Source of the DNA: Chloroflexia bacterium
GTDB taxonomy: Bacteria > Chloroflexota > Chloroflexia > Thermomicrobiales > UBA6265
NCBI GenBank assembly: GCA_013694885.1
Contig: JACDBO010000015.1
Location: 1-7,402 of the forward strand
Length of the DNA stretch: 7,402 bases
Direction: 5' to 3'
Shown: piece after piece, positions 1-6,058 of the stretch
How the letters are laid out: every line of letters starts with the position of its first letter
Numbering within the stretch: the first letter of the stretch is position 1
Program-made: the position numbers and the translations under genes
Notes under the pieces: generated by a model
Seen by the model: only the letters and a program-made list of their open reading frames with translations
Database searches by the model: none
Told to the model about the DNA's origin: nothing

Positions 1-168
1 GAACTGGAACGAACCCTTCGCGAAGCACTGGCGGACGGTCGACCGGCTTTCGTCGATGTCGTCACCGAGTCGCAGATCACCGAGACTCCGCCGGTAGAAG
101 CGTGGGAAGCCGCGGAGTCGAAGCGGGAACAGCTCGCGGTCGTTGCGTCGGGCCAAGGCAGGGACTGA
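1..168 (+). CDS. Thiamine-diphosphate-dependent enzyme, acetolactate-synthase-like (C-terminal end only)
   Basis: Frame 1 is open from the left edge to a TGA at 166-168, giving 55 C-terminal residues. The stretch LREALADGRPAFVDVVTE matches the typical last strand of the C-terminal TPP-binding domain in the acetolactate synthase/pyruvate oxidase/benzoylformate decarboxylase superfamily, where an ALA-GRP-ALIDV-type motif precedes a variable tail. The remaining tail is charged and Ala/Glu-rich, as is common. The active-site and TPP-binding GDG segments lie outside the window, so the substrate cannot be told. The stop codon lies inside the ribosome binding site of the nucleoside hydrolase that follows, suggesting co-transcription. 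The family call rests on one short motif and is moderately confident; the choice of subfamily is inference. Confidence 0.6.
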   Translation, partial: ELERTLREALADGRPAFVDVVTESQITETPPVEAWEAAESKREQLAVVASGQGRD

Positions 169-174
169 GGTGAT
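167..174 (+). promoter_or_regulatory. Strong Shine-Dalgarno overlapping the upstream stop codon
   Basis: GAGGTGAT is an eight-base match to the 16S rRNA anti-Shine-Dalgarno complement and contains the last two bases of the upstream gene's TGA stop. Its spacing fits initiation at TTG 179 much better than at ATG 173, which it overlaps. The arrangement suggests termination-reinitiation coupling between the TPP enzyme and the nucleoside hydrolase. Confidence 0.5.
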
Positions 175-1123
175 GTGCTTGGGACGTCAGGTTCCATTGC
201 TGGTCGATGTCGACACCGGGATCGATGATGCCTTGGCGTTGGCGCTGGCGACACGGTCGCCCGAAACCCGCATCCTCGGCGTCACCACGGTGGCGGGCAA
301 TGTCCCGGTTGAGCTCGCGACCGACAACACACTGCGCGTGCTGAGTTGGTGTGGTGCTGCCGACATCCCGGTCTTTCGCGGCGCGAGCCGGCCGTTGGCC
401 GCCGGGTTCCAGGACGCCGCCCACGTCCATGGGGCGAATGGACTAGGCGGAGCAGAGCTACCGGGCCCTACGCGTAACGTCGAAGAGCTTTCCGCGCCAC
501 AGGCGATCATCCAACTCGCGGAAGCGTATGCAGGTGAGTTGGTGGTGGTTGCGCTCGGTCCGCTCACCAACATTGCGATCGCGTTGAATCTTCAGCCCGA
601 ACTCACGACCAAGGTGAGTTCGCTGGTGGTGATGGGTGGGGCGTTCGATGTGCCGGGGAACGTGACATCGGCGGCAGAGTTCAACATCTACGCAGATCCA
701 CACGCGGCGGCACATGTCCTCGCCGCGCCCTGGTCCTCAATCGTCGCCGTGGGGCTCGATGTGACCCACCAGACTGCGCTCTCGCGGGCGAGTTGGGCGC
801 GGATCGCCGAGGATGCACAGGGCACCGAAGGGTTGACACGGCGGATTCTGGCACGGACGTTCACTGAGCGCGGCATGTCCGGACTCTATCTGCACGATCC
901 TCTGGCGCTCGCCGTGGCCCTTGATCCATCGCTGATATCCACCGAACCATGTCACGTTCGCGTCACTTTCGACGGGGCAGAGCGCGGACAAACGCGCGCG
1001 GAGAATGGCGGAGCGGTGGACGTGGCGCGGCGTGTGCGCGCCGCGGAGTTCGTGCAGCGCGTTGCGCAGCGGCTCGGTCTGCCGCCGGTCGAGCTATCCG
1101 GCGCCCTGCGGAGTGCGGAATAG
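173..1123 (+). CDS. Inosine-uridine-preferring nucleoside hydrolase family protein
   Basis: This cytoplasmic enzyme family hydrolyses the N-glycosidic bond of ribonucleosides to free base and ribose, feeding salvage. From ATG 173 the protein has 316 residues, the usual family length. The hallmark N-terminal DVDTGIDDA motif (residues 12-20) supplies calcium-binding aspartates. Other family motifs are HGANGLGG (86-93), VALGPLTNIA (126-135, with the calcium-ligand Thr132), VVMGGA (152-157), AEFNIYADP (168-176, ribose contacts Glu169 and Asn171), LDVTH (195-199) and LHDPLAL (240-246, His241 and Asp242). All key catalytic positions are kept. The start is uncertain. TTG at 179 has the better ribosome binding site, GAGGTGAT at 167-174 (8 nt from GAGG to the start); ATG 173 would rely on AGGG at 160-163; TTG 143 would overlap the upstream gene. 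Base preference (purine, pyrimidine or broad) cannot be read from sequence. Confidence 0.93.
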   Translation: MCLGRQVPLLVDVDTGIDDALALALATRSPETRILGVTTVAGNVPVELATDNTLRVLSWCGAADIPVFRGASRPLAAGFQDAAHVHGANGLGGAELPGPTRNVEELSAPQAIIQLAEAYAGELVVVALGPLTNIAIALNLQPELTTKVSSLVVMGGAFDVPGNVTSAAEFNIYADPHAAAHVLAAPWSSIVAVGLDVTHQTALSRASWARIAEDAQGTEGLTRRILARTFTERGMSGLYLHDPLALAVALDPSLISTEPCHVRVTFDGAERGQTRAENGGAVDVARRVRAAEFVQRVAQRLGLPPVELSGALRSAE

Positions 1124-1145
1124 CCTTTTCTCTCAGGCGCGGATG

Positions 1146-1161
1146 TGCTACATCTGTAGCA
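1146..1161 (+). promoter_or_regulatory. Perfect 7-bp inverted repeat overlapping a possible extended -10 element
   Basis: TGCTACA-TC-TGTAGCA is a perfect 7+7 inverted repeat with a 2-nt centre, in the 88-nt gap between the nucleoside hydrolase and the next gene. The left arm plus centre also reads as an extended -10 (TG-C-TACATC), placing a transcript start near 1161 and a leader of about 50 nt. No clear -35 box is visible. The same TGCTACA heptamer recurs at 2915-2921 in another promoter-like position. It could be an operator, a promoter, or both. A 2-nt loop is too tight and a T-run is missing, so it is not a good terminator. Confidence 0.4.
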
Positions 1162-1211
1162 ACCCGCGCTCACCGAGCCTTCAACCCACGGGGTCAGAAC
1201 GGGAGAGACCG

Positions 1212-1796
1212 ATGGCGGATGTGACGCGATGGTCAGACGAGGTTCCGCTCCACGACCGTGACCTGCTCTTGCGGTTGCGCCTCTACTTCGATGCCCTGGA
1301 CCAACGTCTGCGGACAGGTGAGGGTTGGCTCATCTTTAACGCGGAGGAGGCCCGCTCGCGCCGTATCTCCGGCTACGTCAAGCAGCGACTGACGGAGAGC
1401 ACACCGTCGCGGTCGTACTCCATCGTCTCATGGCGGGACTTCGCGCTCAGTGCCTACGTTCAGCAGCTCAACATCGGAGGCACCACGTTAGACGTGGACA
1501 CCGTTCGTCAGCGCCGGGAGCGGGATGTCGCCAGCCACGTAACACGCGCCACATTGGATGCGCTCACCGGCAGCGAGTTCCTCGTTGTAACTGGTCTCAA
1601 ACCGGCCCACATGCACGAGGCCGTCTTCCTTGACTGGACGATTGAGCGCCGCTACCAGCAACGACTCGCCACAATGCTCGTGACGCCTGACCTACCTCAG
1701 GAACTCGAAGCAGATCTGGCGACGCTCGACCCCACACGACGATTCTGGCAGCGACTTTTCGAGCGCATGTACGAAACGAGCTTGGTCGCTCTTTGA
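1212..1796 (+). CDS. Unassigned 194-aa protein with a degenerate DnaC/IstB-like AAA+ layout
   Basis: No family was recognised with certainty. Start ATG 1212 is chosen because GGGAG (1201-1205) lies 6 nt upstream; the frame stays open farther upstream but would overlap the nucleoside hydrolase. The order of elements resembles a DnaC/DnaA/IstB-type ATPase core: strand GWLIF (38-42), a loop and helix where a P-loop would be (NAEEARSRR, 43-51), strand-helix SIVSWRDFALSAYV (70-83), strand EFLVVTG where Walker B would be (122-128), helix LDWTIERRYQQR (140-151), a sensor-1-like strand TMLVTPDLP (154-162), and a terminal Arg-rich helix (176-186). There is no GxxGxGK[ST] and no DD/DE after the Walker B strand, so ATP binding is unlikely if the resemblance is real. 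No signal peptide or membrane segment is present. It is convergent with the polyprenyl synthase (5-nt gap). Existence of the gene is well supported; the fold is inference. Confidence 0.8.
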   Translation: MADVTRWSDEVPLHDRDLLLRLRLYFDALDQRLRTGEGWLIFNAEEARSRRISGYVKQRLTESTPSRSYSIVSWRDFALSAYVQQLNIGGTTLDVDTVRQRRERDVASHVTRATLDALTGSEFLVVTGLKPAHMHEAVFLDWTIERRYQQRLATMLVTPDLPQELEADLATLDPTRRFWQRLFERMYETSLVAL

Positions 1797-1801
1797 GGCG
1801 A

Positions 1802-2788
1802 TCAGGATCTGCGCACCAGCGAGAGTTCGACGAGCTCTTCGAGCAGGGCGCGCGTCGGCGCGTCGGCGAGTGGCGGTAGCCGCCGGCGGGCACGCTCGGC
1901 GAACTCCGCGGCAATCACCTCTGCCTCCTCGATGGCGCCGGACGACCGGATCGCGCCGATGAGCTCGTTGATCGCGAGATCGTCGGTCAGATCACCATCC
2001 ACGAGTTCGACCAAGAGCCGTCGCTCGTCAGAGTCTGCTGGCAGCTCGCGGGCGTAGAGCATGGTCGGTAACGTCACGATGCCTTGGCGAAGATCGTTGG
2101 CGGCCGGTTTGCCCAGCACCTGGCTCCCTTGGCTGACGTCGAGGATGTCATCGACGATCTGGAACGCCATGCCGAGGTCGATACCGAAAAGTCGCAGCTG
2201 CTCGATGTCGGAGGATGGCGCCCTGCCCAGTACCGCACCCATTTCGGCCGCACCGGCGAAGAGTGCCGCCGTCTTGCCATAGATGCGTCGCTCATACTCG
2301 TCCCGCGTCTGATCGACACGGTGGCCATCAAGCATCTCTCGTAGCTGTCCATCGCAGATATCGCCGAGTGTCGAGGCAAAGATCGTGACGACACGCGTGC
2401 TTTCAGTCGCGGCTGCCAGCATTGCGGATTGCGCGAAGAGGAAATCTCCGATGAGGATCACGGCTCCGGAACTCAGGCGGGCATTTAAGGTTGGCTTGCC
2501 GCGTCGAATAGCGGCGCGATCGATACTGTCGTCGTGAACCAGGGACGCGGTGTGGAGAAGCTCAACACCCGCGGCCGCCGTGATGAGTGTTGCTCGATCA
2601 TACACATAACCACGCGCCGCAAGGAGAAGCAGCAGAGGGCGCAGGCGCTTGCCACCCGCCGAGACAATTTCGTCGACCAATGTCGAGACGAGTGGGAAAT
2701 CCACTCTCGCCGCCGCCGACACGCGTTCATCGATCCGTTCGAGATCGTCCCGCATGACGTCGAAAACGTCAGTTGTTTGAAGCTTCAC
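1802..2788 (-). CDS. Long-chain trans-polyprenyl diphosphate synthase (IspB/HepT-type)
   Basis: This cytosolic enzyme condenses isopentenyl diphosphate onto an allylic diphosphate to build long prenyl chains for quinones or lipid carriers. From GTG 2788 it has 328 residues, normal for the family. Motifs in order: GGKRLRP (45-51), the first aspartate-rich motif LVHDDSID (83-90; Asp86, Asp87, Asp90), RRGKPT (95-100), GQLREM (147-152), GKT (171-173), and the second aspartate-rich motif FQIVDDILD (209-217; Asp213, Asp214, Asp217), followed by LGKPAANDL (225-233). The residues four and five before the first motif are small (Ser82, Ala81) instead of aromatic, which in this family allows long (C35-C50) products; exact length is not readable. 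The GTG start has GAGGG 5 nt upstream on its strand. The alternative ATG 2830 adds 14 basic residues and lacks a convincing ribosome binding site. It is divergent from the envelope-glycan genes at 3081-5914. Confidence 0.93.
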   Translation of the reverse strand: MKLQTTDVFDVMRDDLERIDERVSAAARVDFPLVSTLVDEIVSAGGKRLRPLLLLLAARGYVYDRATLITAAAGVELLHTASLVHDDSIDRAAIRRGKPTLNARLSSGAVILIGDFLFAQSAMLAAATESTRVVTIFASTLGDICDGQLREMLDGHRVDQTRDEYERRIYGKTAALFAGAAEMGAVLGRAPSSDIEQLRLFGIDLGMAFQIVDDILDVSQGSQVLGKPAANDLRQGIVTLPTMLYARELPADSDERRLLVELVDGDLTDDLAINELIGAIRSSGAIEEAEVIAAEFAERARRRLPPLADAPTRALLEELVELSLVRRS

Positions 2789-2858
2789 GGATTCCCTCGA
2801 CGTGCGGTTTCTCTGCGCAGTGCGTGGCATCCACCGGGTCGAGCCGATGCTCTCATGG

Positions 2859-2888
2859 ATTATCCGTGGGCGCGTTGAGCAGTGTCAA
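2859..2888 (-). promoter_or_regulatory. Promoter for the polyprenyl diphosphate synthase gene
   Basis: Reading the minus strand, a consensus -35 box TTGACA (complement of 2883-2888) is followed after 18 nt by GATAAT (complement of 2859-2864, five of six matches to TATAAT). Transcription would begin near 2852, leaving a leader of about 64 nt to GTG 2788 or about 22 nt to ATG 2830. It is the best-matching sigma-70-type promoter in the window. Confidence 0.6.
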
Positions 2889-2914
2889 ACGCAGAGATTG
2901 GACGGTTGATCGTA

Positions 2915-2923
2915 TGCTACACT
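2915..2923 (+). promoter_or_regulatory. Possible extended -10 promoter driving the plus-strand envelope genes
   Basis: TG-C-TACACT at 2915-2923 is an extended -10-like element. A TTGGAC at 2898-2903 lies only 14 nt before the hexamer, short for a -35, so the extended TG may compensate. It sits about 30 nt from the -35 of the divergent minus-strand promoter. A transcript from here would start near 2930 and carry a leader of about 150 nt before ATG 3081. Confidence 0.35.
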
Positions 2924-3080
2924 CGCCAGCGATGCACCGCGCCTGAAGGAGTTCCGACACGTCGCGCAAGCGGTTCGGCGTCTGCGGTCATTCCGCGAGA
3001 GGTGCCGCGACGGGTTTGGACTTGAGTTGCCGGCAGCATCACCGCTATGCATCCGTCAATCAAAGGTGACGTGCCACGAC
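2924..3080 (+). other. Leader region upstream of the membrane-anchored DUF4015 gene
   Basis: About 157 nt lie between the putative promoter and ATG 3081. The stretch holds a four-codon frame, ATG 2932 to TGA 2944-2946, immediately followed by AAGGAG (2946-2951) with no ATG, GTG or TTG at usable spacing. It also holds an 8-bp palindrome TGCCGGCA at 3028-3035. No riboswitch, tRNA or intrinsic terminator was recognised. The downstream reading frame is open from TTG 3027 in-frame, so part of the stretch could be coding if that start is used. Confidence 0.3.
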
Positions 3081-4922
3081 ATGAAGGTTCCGTTTGCCTC
3101 ACCGCTGCCGCGACTCGCAACCCTTCCGTTTGGGTTCGGGGCTTTGCCCACTCCGTCGCACGTCCCGTGGAAATACAGCGTACTCCTCCCGATCGCGCTT
3201 CTTGCGCTGATCGCGACGGTGCTGATTCGTGGTGCAACGGGTCAGGATACGCTTCAGGTCGTGGTTCAAGATGAGTTGACCGGTCAGGCCCTCGCTGGTG
3301 CTCAGGTGGAGTTGGATGGTCAAACATGGACCGCCAGCGACCAGGGAGTGGTCGAGCTGCCGGCGCCGGAGAGCGCCGCCGAACTCATCGTTTCCGCTCC
3401 AGACTACCGCTCCATTCGTGGCTCAGTTCACGAGCGGACAGCGATGAACCAGACGCTCCGTCTGCGACCCAGCACGCTCCGCGGCACGGTGACGGACGAT
3501 GCGACCGGGGAGCCCATCGCGAACGCGACCGTCACTATGCTGGACGCCTCCGGTGTGGAGATTGGTTCCTTGGCCACGGGCAGTGATGGTGCCTTTGCGT
3601 TCCGCGATGCCCCGGCAGACGCGCGAGTCCAAGTCGATGCCAACGATCGTGGCACGGCCGAGGGCAAGGCTGGCGAAACCATGACACTCGCGCTGGCCGT
3701 CAAACAAACCCGCGCAATCGGTCGCGTGCTCTCCGCCGAAGGCGAGCCCATTCAGGGAGCCATCATCAGCAGCGGCTCGTCGCAAACAATCAGTAAGGGT
3801 GATGGGACGTACCGGCTCGAAAATGTTGCCGACGGCAGCACGGTGGAGATATCCGCATCTGGCTTTGAGTCCATCAGTGGGACCATCTCGGACGGCAAAG
3901 TGGCCGACGCATCGCTCGTCCGGCAGATGATCAAGGGTATCTACGCAAACTACGGCATTCTCGGTGATCCGGGTGGTCTCGATCAGTTGATCGAGATTGC
4001 GAATACCACGGAAGTCAATGCGATCGTCATCGACATTAAACAGGACACGGTCTACTACGACACCCAAGTGCCCTTGTTCGTCGAGGCAGATGCCGTCAGA
4101 CAGGTGTACGACGTTGGTGAAGTGCTGGCGCGCCTAGAAGAGAACGACATCTATGCGATCGCGCGGCTGGTCGTTTTTCAGGACCCACTCATCGCGGAGA
4201 GTCGCCCGGATCTCGCGGTTAAAAACGAAGACACAGGTGATCTCTGGCGAAATGAGATGGGTGTCGCCTGGGTGAACGCGTTCGAGGAAGAGCTGTGGGA
4301 TGCCAACATCGCCCTCGCCACCGAGGCAGTGAAGCTCGGGTTCGACGAGATTCAATACGACTACGTTCGCTTTCCATCCGACGGGGATCTTGGACCGGCG
4401 GATTTTGGGCAGGAGTACACAGCCGAGGCTAGGGAAACGGCGATTACCGAGTTCGTAAAGCGCAGTTCCGAGGCCATCCACGCGGTCGGCGGTAAGTTGG
4501 CGGTCGACCTGTTCGGTTTCGTGACCCTCGAAGACGACGAACAGTGGATCGGCCAGAAGTTCAGCAAGTTGGAACCCTATGTCGATTTCGTGTGCATGAT
4601 GATTTACCCATCCCACTTCGAGGAGGGGAACATCGCCTCCGCACCGGGCCATCCGAACGACTACCCCTACGAGACGATTATGGAGAGCCTGGAGCGCGCG
4701 GAAGCCAACGTGCCGGGATCGAAGGCAAAATTTCGACCGTGGCTCCAGGATTTCAGCTATGGTTTCAACGGACTCCGTGACTACGAAGCTGAGGATGTTC
4801 GCGCCCAGATCGACGCGGCGGAAGAATTCGGCGCCAGCGGTTGGCTATTGTGGGGCAACCCCTTCGACGTCACCGTCGAAGCGCTCAAGCCTGAGAGCGC
4901 GCGGACTGGGCAATCCGCCTGA
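3081..4922 (+). CDS. Membrane-anchored protein: three Ig-like regulatory-type repeats plus DUF4015 putative glycoside hydrolase
   Basis: From ATG 3081 the protein has 613 residues. A basic N-terminus precedes one hydrophobic segment (about 32-49, SVLLPIALLALIATVLI), a signal anchor that places the rest outside the membrane. Three repeats of carboxypeptidase-regulatory/Ig-like type follow (about 57-128, 132-208, 211-283), each with a VxDxxTGxPIxxAxV-like opening, a DG turn and a final beta hairpin. Residues 284-605 match the DUF4015 (PF13200) TIM-barrel domain: KGIYANYG (285-292), NAIVIDIK (313-320), YAIARLVVFQDP (358-369), GFDEIQYDYVRFPSDG (420-435), AVDLFGF (474-480), CMMIYPSHF (505-513), GWLLWG (587-592). 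Asp422, Glu423, Asp427 and Asp476 are candidate acidic catalytic residues. Substrate is unknown; an extracytoplasmic glycan is inferred. AAAGG at 3062-3066 is the nearest ribosome-binding-like sequence, rather far from the ATG. An in-frame TTG at 3027 is an alternative start. The UbiA gene follows after 62 nt. Confidence 0.9.
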   Translation: MKVPFASPLPRLATLPFGFGALPTPSHVPWKYSVLLPIALLALIATVLIRGATGQDTLQVVVQDELTGQALAGAQVELDGQTWTASDQGVVELPAPESAAELIVSAPDYRSIRGSVHERTAMNQTLRLRPSTLRGTVTDDATGEPIANATVTMLDASGVEIGSLATGSDGAFAFRDAPADARVQVDANDRGTAEGKAGETMTLALAVKQTRAIGRVLSAEGEPIQGAIISSGSSQTISKGDGTYRLENVADGSTVEISASGFESISGTISDGKVADASLVRQMIKGIYANYGILGDPGGLDQLIEIANTTEVNAIVIDIKQDTVYYDTQVPLFVEADAVRQVYDVGEVLARLEENDIYAIARLVVFQDPLIAESRPDLAVKNEDTGDLWRNEMGVAWVNAFEEELWDANIALATEAVKLGFDEIQYDYVRFPSDGDLGPADFGQEYTAEARETAITEFVKRSSEAIHAVGGKLAVDLFGFVTLEDDEQWIGQKFSKLEPYVDFVCMMIYPSHFEEGNIASAPGHPNDYPYETIMESLERAEANVPGSKAKFRPWLQDFSYGFNGLRDYEAEDVRAQIDAAEEFGASGWLLWGNPFDVTVEALKPESARTGQSA

Positions 4923-4984
4923 CTCGATCGCCTGGCGTACCTCGTCGCTCGACGACGCGCGTCCAGCGAGCGCGCACTGCTGAG

Positions 4985-5914
4985 GTGGATCATCCCGCGC
5001 TTGGTGGCGACCATTCGAACGAGGTCTTTCCGAGCGATGTGCCACTCAGCTTGCCCGCGCTGATCGTCGCACTGCGACCCGCCCAGTGGACGAAGAATGC
5101 GGTGCTTCTCGCCGGTGTCGTCTTCGCCCGGCGTCTCGACGATCCCGCGAGTGTGGCTATCGCCCTCATTGCGGTCTTCTCGTTCTCGCTGATCAGTAGC
5201 GGCATTTATCTTCTGAACGACGTGCGTGATATCGCGGACGATCGACATCACCCCGTCAAGCGGTTTCGGCCAATCGCGAGTGGGAGACTGACGCCACGCC
5301 ACGCGCTGATCGCCGCCTTTACGCTTCTTATAGTCGGGTTTGGGATCGCCGCGGTGGTCAGGCCGCTCTTTCTGGCGACGGCGTCCGGCTACGTCGCGCT
5401 GATGGTTGCGTACACCGTTTGGTTCAAGCGCATCGTCCTGGTGGATGTATTTGTCATTGCCGGCGGATTCGTCCTGCGCGCGGTGGCTGGCGCCGTCGCG
5501 GTGACGGTGCCGATTTCGCCGTGGTTGCTGCTGTGCACCATGTTGCTCGCGCTCTTCCTGGGTTTCTGCAAACGGCGGCACGAAATAACGCTGCTCGGCA
5601 ATGGGGCCACGGTGCATCGTGCGACGCTTGCGGTGTATTCCCCCCGGCTGCTCGGTCAATTTATCGCGACTTCGGCGGCCTCCACCATCGTTGCCTATTC
5701 GATCTATACGTTCGATGCTCCGGCCGTGCCCGCCAACAACGCGATGATGCTCACCATCCCGTTCGTTGCTTTTGCGGTGTACCGATACCTCGTGCTGGTC
5801 TATCGGCACCGCCAGGGGGGAAATCCCGAGTGGTTGTTGCTGCGTGATCGACCGCTTCTGGCAGCAATCACTGGCTGGGGAGTGGCCTCGTTGCTGGTCT
5901 TATACATTTCGTAA
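4985..5914 (+). CDS. UbiA-family prenyltransferase, decaprenyl-phosphate phosphoribosyltransferase type
   Basis: Members of this integral-membrane subgroup (actinobacterial Rv3806c/UbiA type) transfer 5-phosphoribose from PRPP to polyprenyl phosphate, making the precursor of polyprenyl-phosphoryl pentose donors. The 309-residue protein carries LRPAQWTKNAV (30-40), the first Asp motif LLNDVRDIADDRHHPVKRFRPIASG (76-100; Asn78, Asp79, Asp82, Asp86), the second region YTVWFKRIVLVDVFVIAGGFVLRAVAGA (143-170; Asp154), the cytoplasmic FCKRRHE (194-200) and NPEWLLLRDRPL (280-291), all typical of this subgroup and not of quinone prenyltransferases. About eight or nine hydrophobic helices are apparent. 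The start is uncertain: GTG 4985 lacks a spaced ribosome binding site, while GTG 5039 (18 residues shorter) has GAGG at 5021-5024, 14 nt away. It probably shares a transcript with the DUF4015 gene (62-nt gap) and uses lipid made by the divergent polyprenyl synthase. Whether an epimerase pair (DprE1/DprE2-like) exists elsewhere is not visible. Confidence 0.88.
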   Translation: MDHPALGGDHSNEVFPSDVPLSLPALIVALRPAQWTKNAVLLAGVVFARRLDDPASVAIALIAVFSFSLISSGIYLLNDVRDIADDRHHPVKRFRPIASGRLTPRHALIAAFTLLIVGFGIAAVVRPLFLATASGYVALMVAYTVWFKRIVLVDVFVIAGGFVLRAVAGAVAVTVPISPWLLLCTMLLALFLGFCKRRHEITLLGNGATVHRATLAVYSPRLLGQFIATSAASTIVAYSIYTFDAPAVPANNAMMLTIPFVAFAVYRYLVLVYRHRQGGNPEWLLLRDRPLLAAITGWGVASLLVLYIS

Positions 5915-6058
5915 GGAGCCAATTCTCGCCAGAACCTTTACACGACCCGTAGCAATTTACTGGCGCTCGATATATAATGTCTTGGCCGCCGAGGATCGAT
6001 CCAGAGGTCGACGACGGTGAGCAGACGACGCAAGAATGACGAACGCCAAGGAGCAAAC
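5915..6058 (+). promoter_or_regulatory. Intergenic control region of the hsp20-lon pair
   Basis: A perfect -10 hexamer TATAAT lies at 5973-5978; the best-spaced -35 (TAGCAA at 5950-5955) is poor, so the promoter may need an activator or another sigma factor. Just past the expected start (near 5985) is a 10-bp palindrome, GGATCGATCC at 5993-6002. A 6-bp inverted repeat CGCCAG/CTGGCG (5927-5932 and 5960-5965) with a 27-nt loop and no T-run is weak as a terminator for the upstream UbiA gene. The heat-shock operators CIRCE (TTAGCACTC-N9-GAGTGCTAA) and HAIR (CTTGAGT-N7-ACTCAAG) were looked for by eye and not found. Confidence 0.45.

Noticed and set aside
77..430. Minus-strand open frame across the TPP-enzyme end and the nucleoside hydrolase start
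   Set aside because: The plus strand carries conserved motifs of two families here; the minus translation has low-complexity Arg/Pro/Gln content and no motif.
1005..1211. Upstream extension of the unassigned 194-aa gene to an earlier start at 1005
   Set aside because: It would overlap the nucleoside hydrolase by more than 100 nt, the extra residues look like out-of-frame sequence (Arg/Ser/Cys-rich), and ATG 1212 has a good ribosome binding site.
1797..1801. A bidirectional terminator between the convergent genes
   Set aside because: The gap is only 5 nt and no stem-loop with a T-run is visible around it; the transcripts probably overlap.
2932..2946. Four-codon upstream frame (ATG to TGA) in the DUF4015 leader
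   Set aside because: Too short to call as a gene; the AAGGAG after it has no usable start codon. Kept only as a note on the leader.
3423..4067. A 214-codon open frame on the minus strand opposite the DUF4015 gene
   Set aside because: It is fully antisense to a well-supported coding region, has no recognisable motif, and long antisense frames are expected in high-GC DNA.
4923..4984. Hairpins in the DUF4015-UbiA gap (TCGTC-GCTC-GACGA and GCGCG/CGCGC) as a terminator
   Set aside because: Short stems with no T-run, in DNA where GC dyads arise by chance; the genes more likely share a transcript.
4781..5809. A 342-codon open frame on the minus strand opposite the DUF4015 and UbiA genes
   Set aside because: Its translation is unusually rich in Arg, His, Gln and Asp with no domain pattern, typical of a shadow of a membrane protein gene; the plus strand carries clear UbiA motifs.
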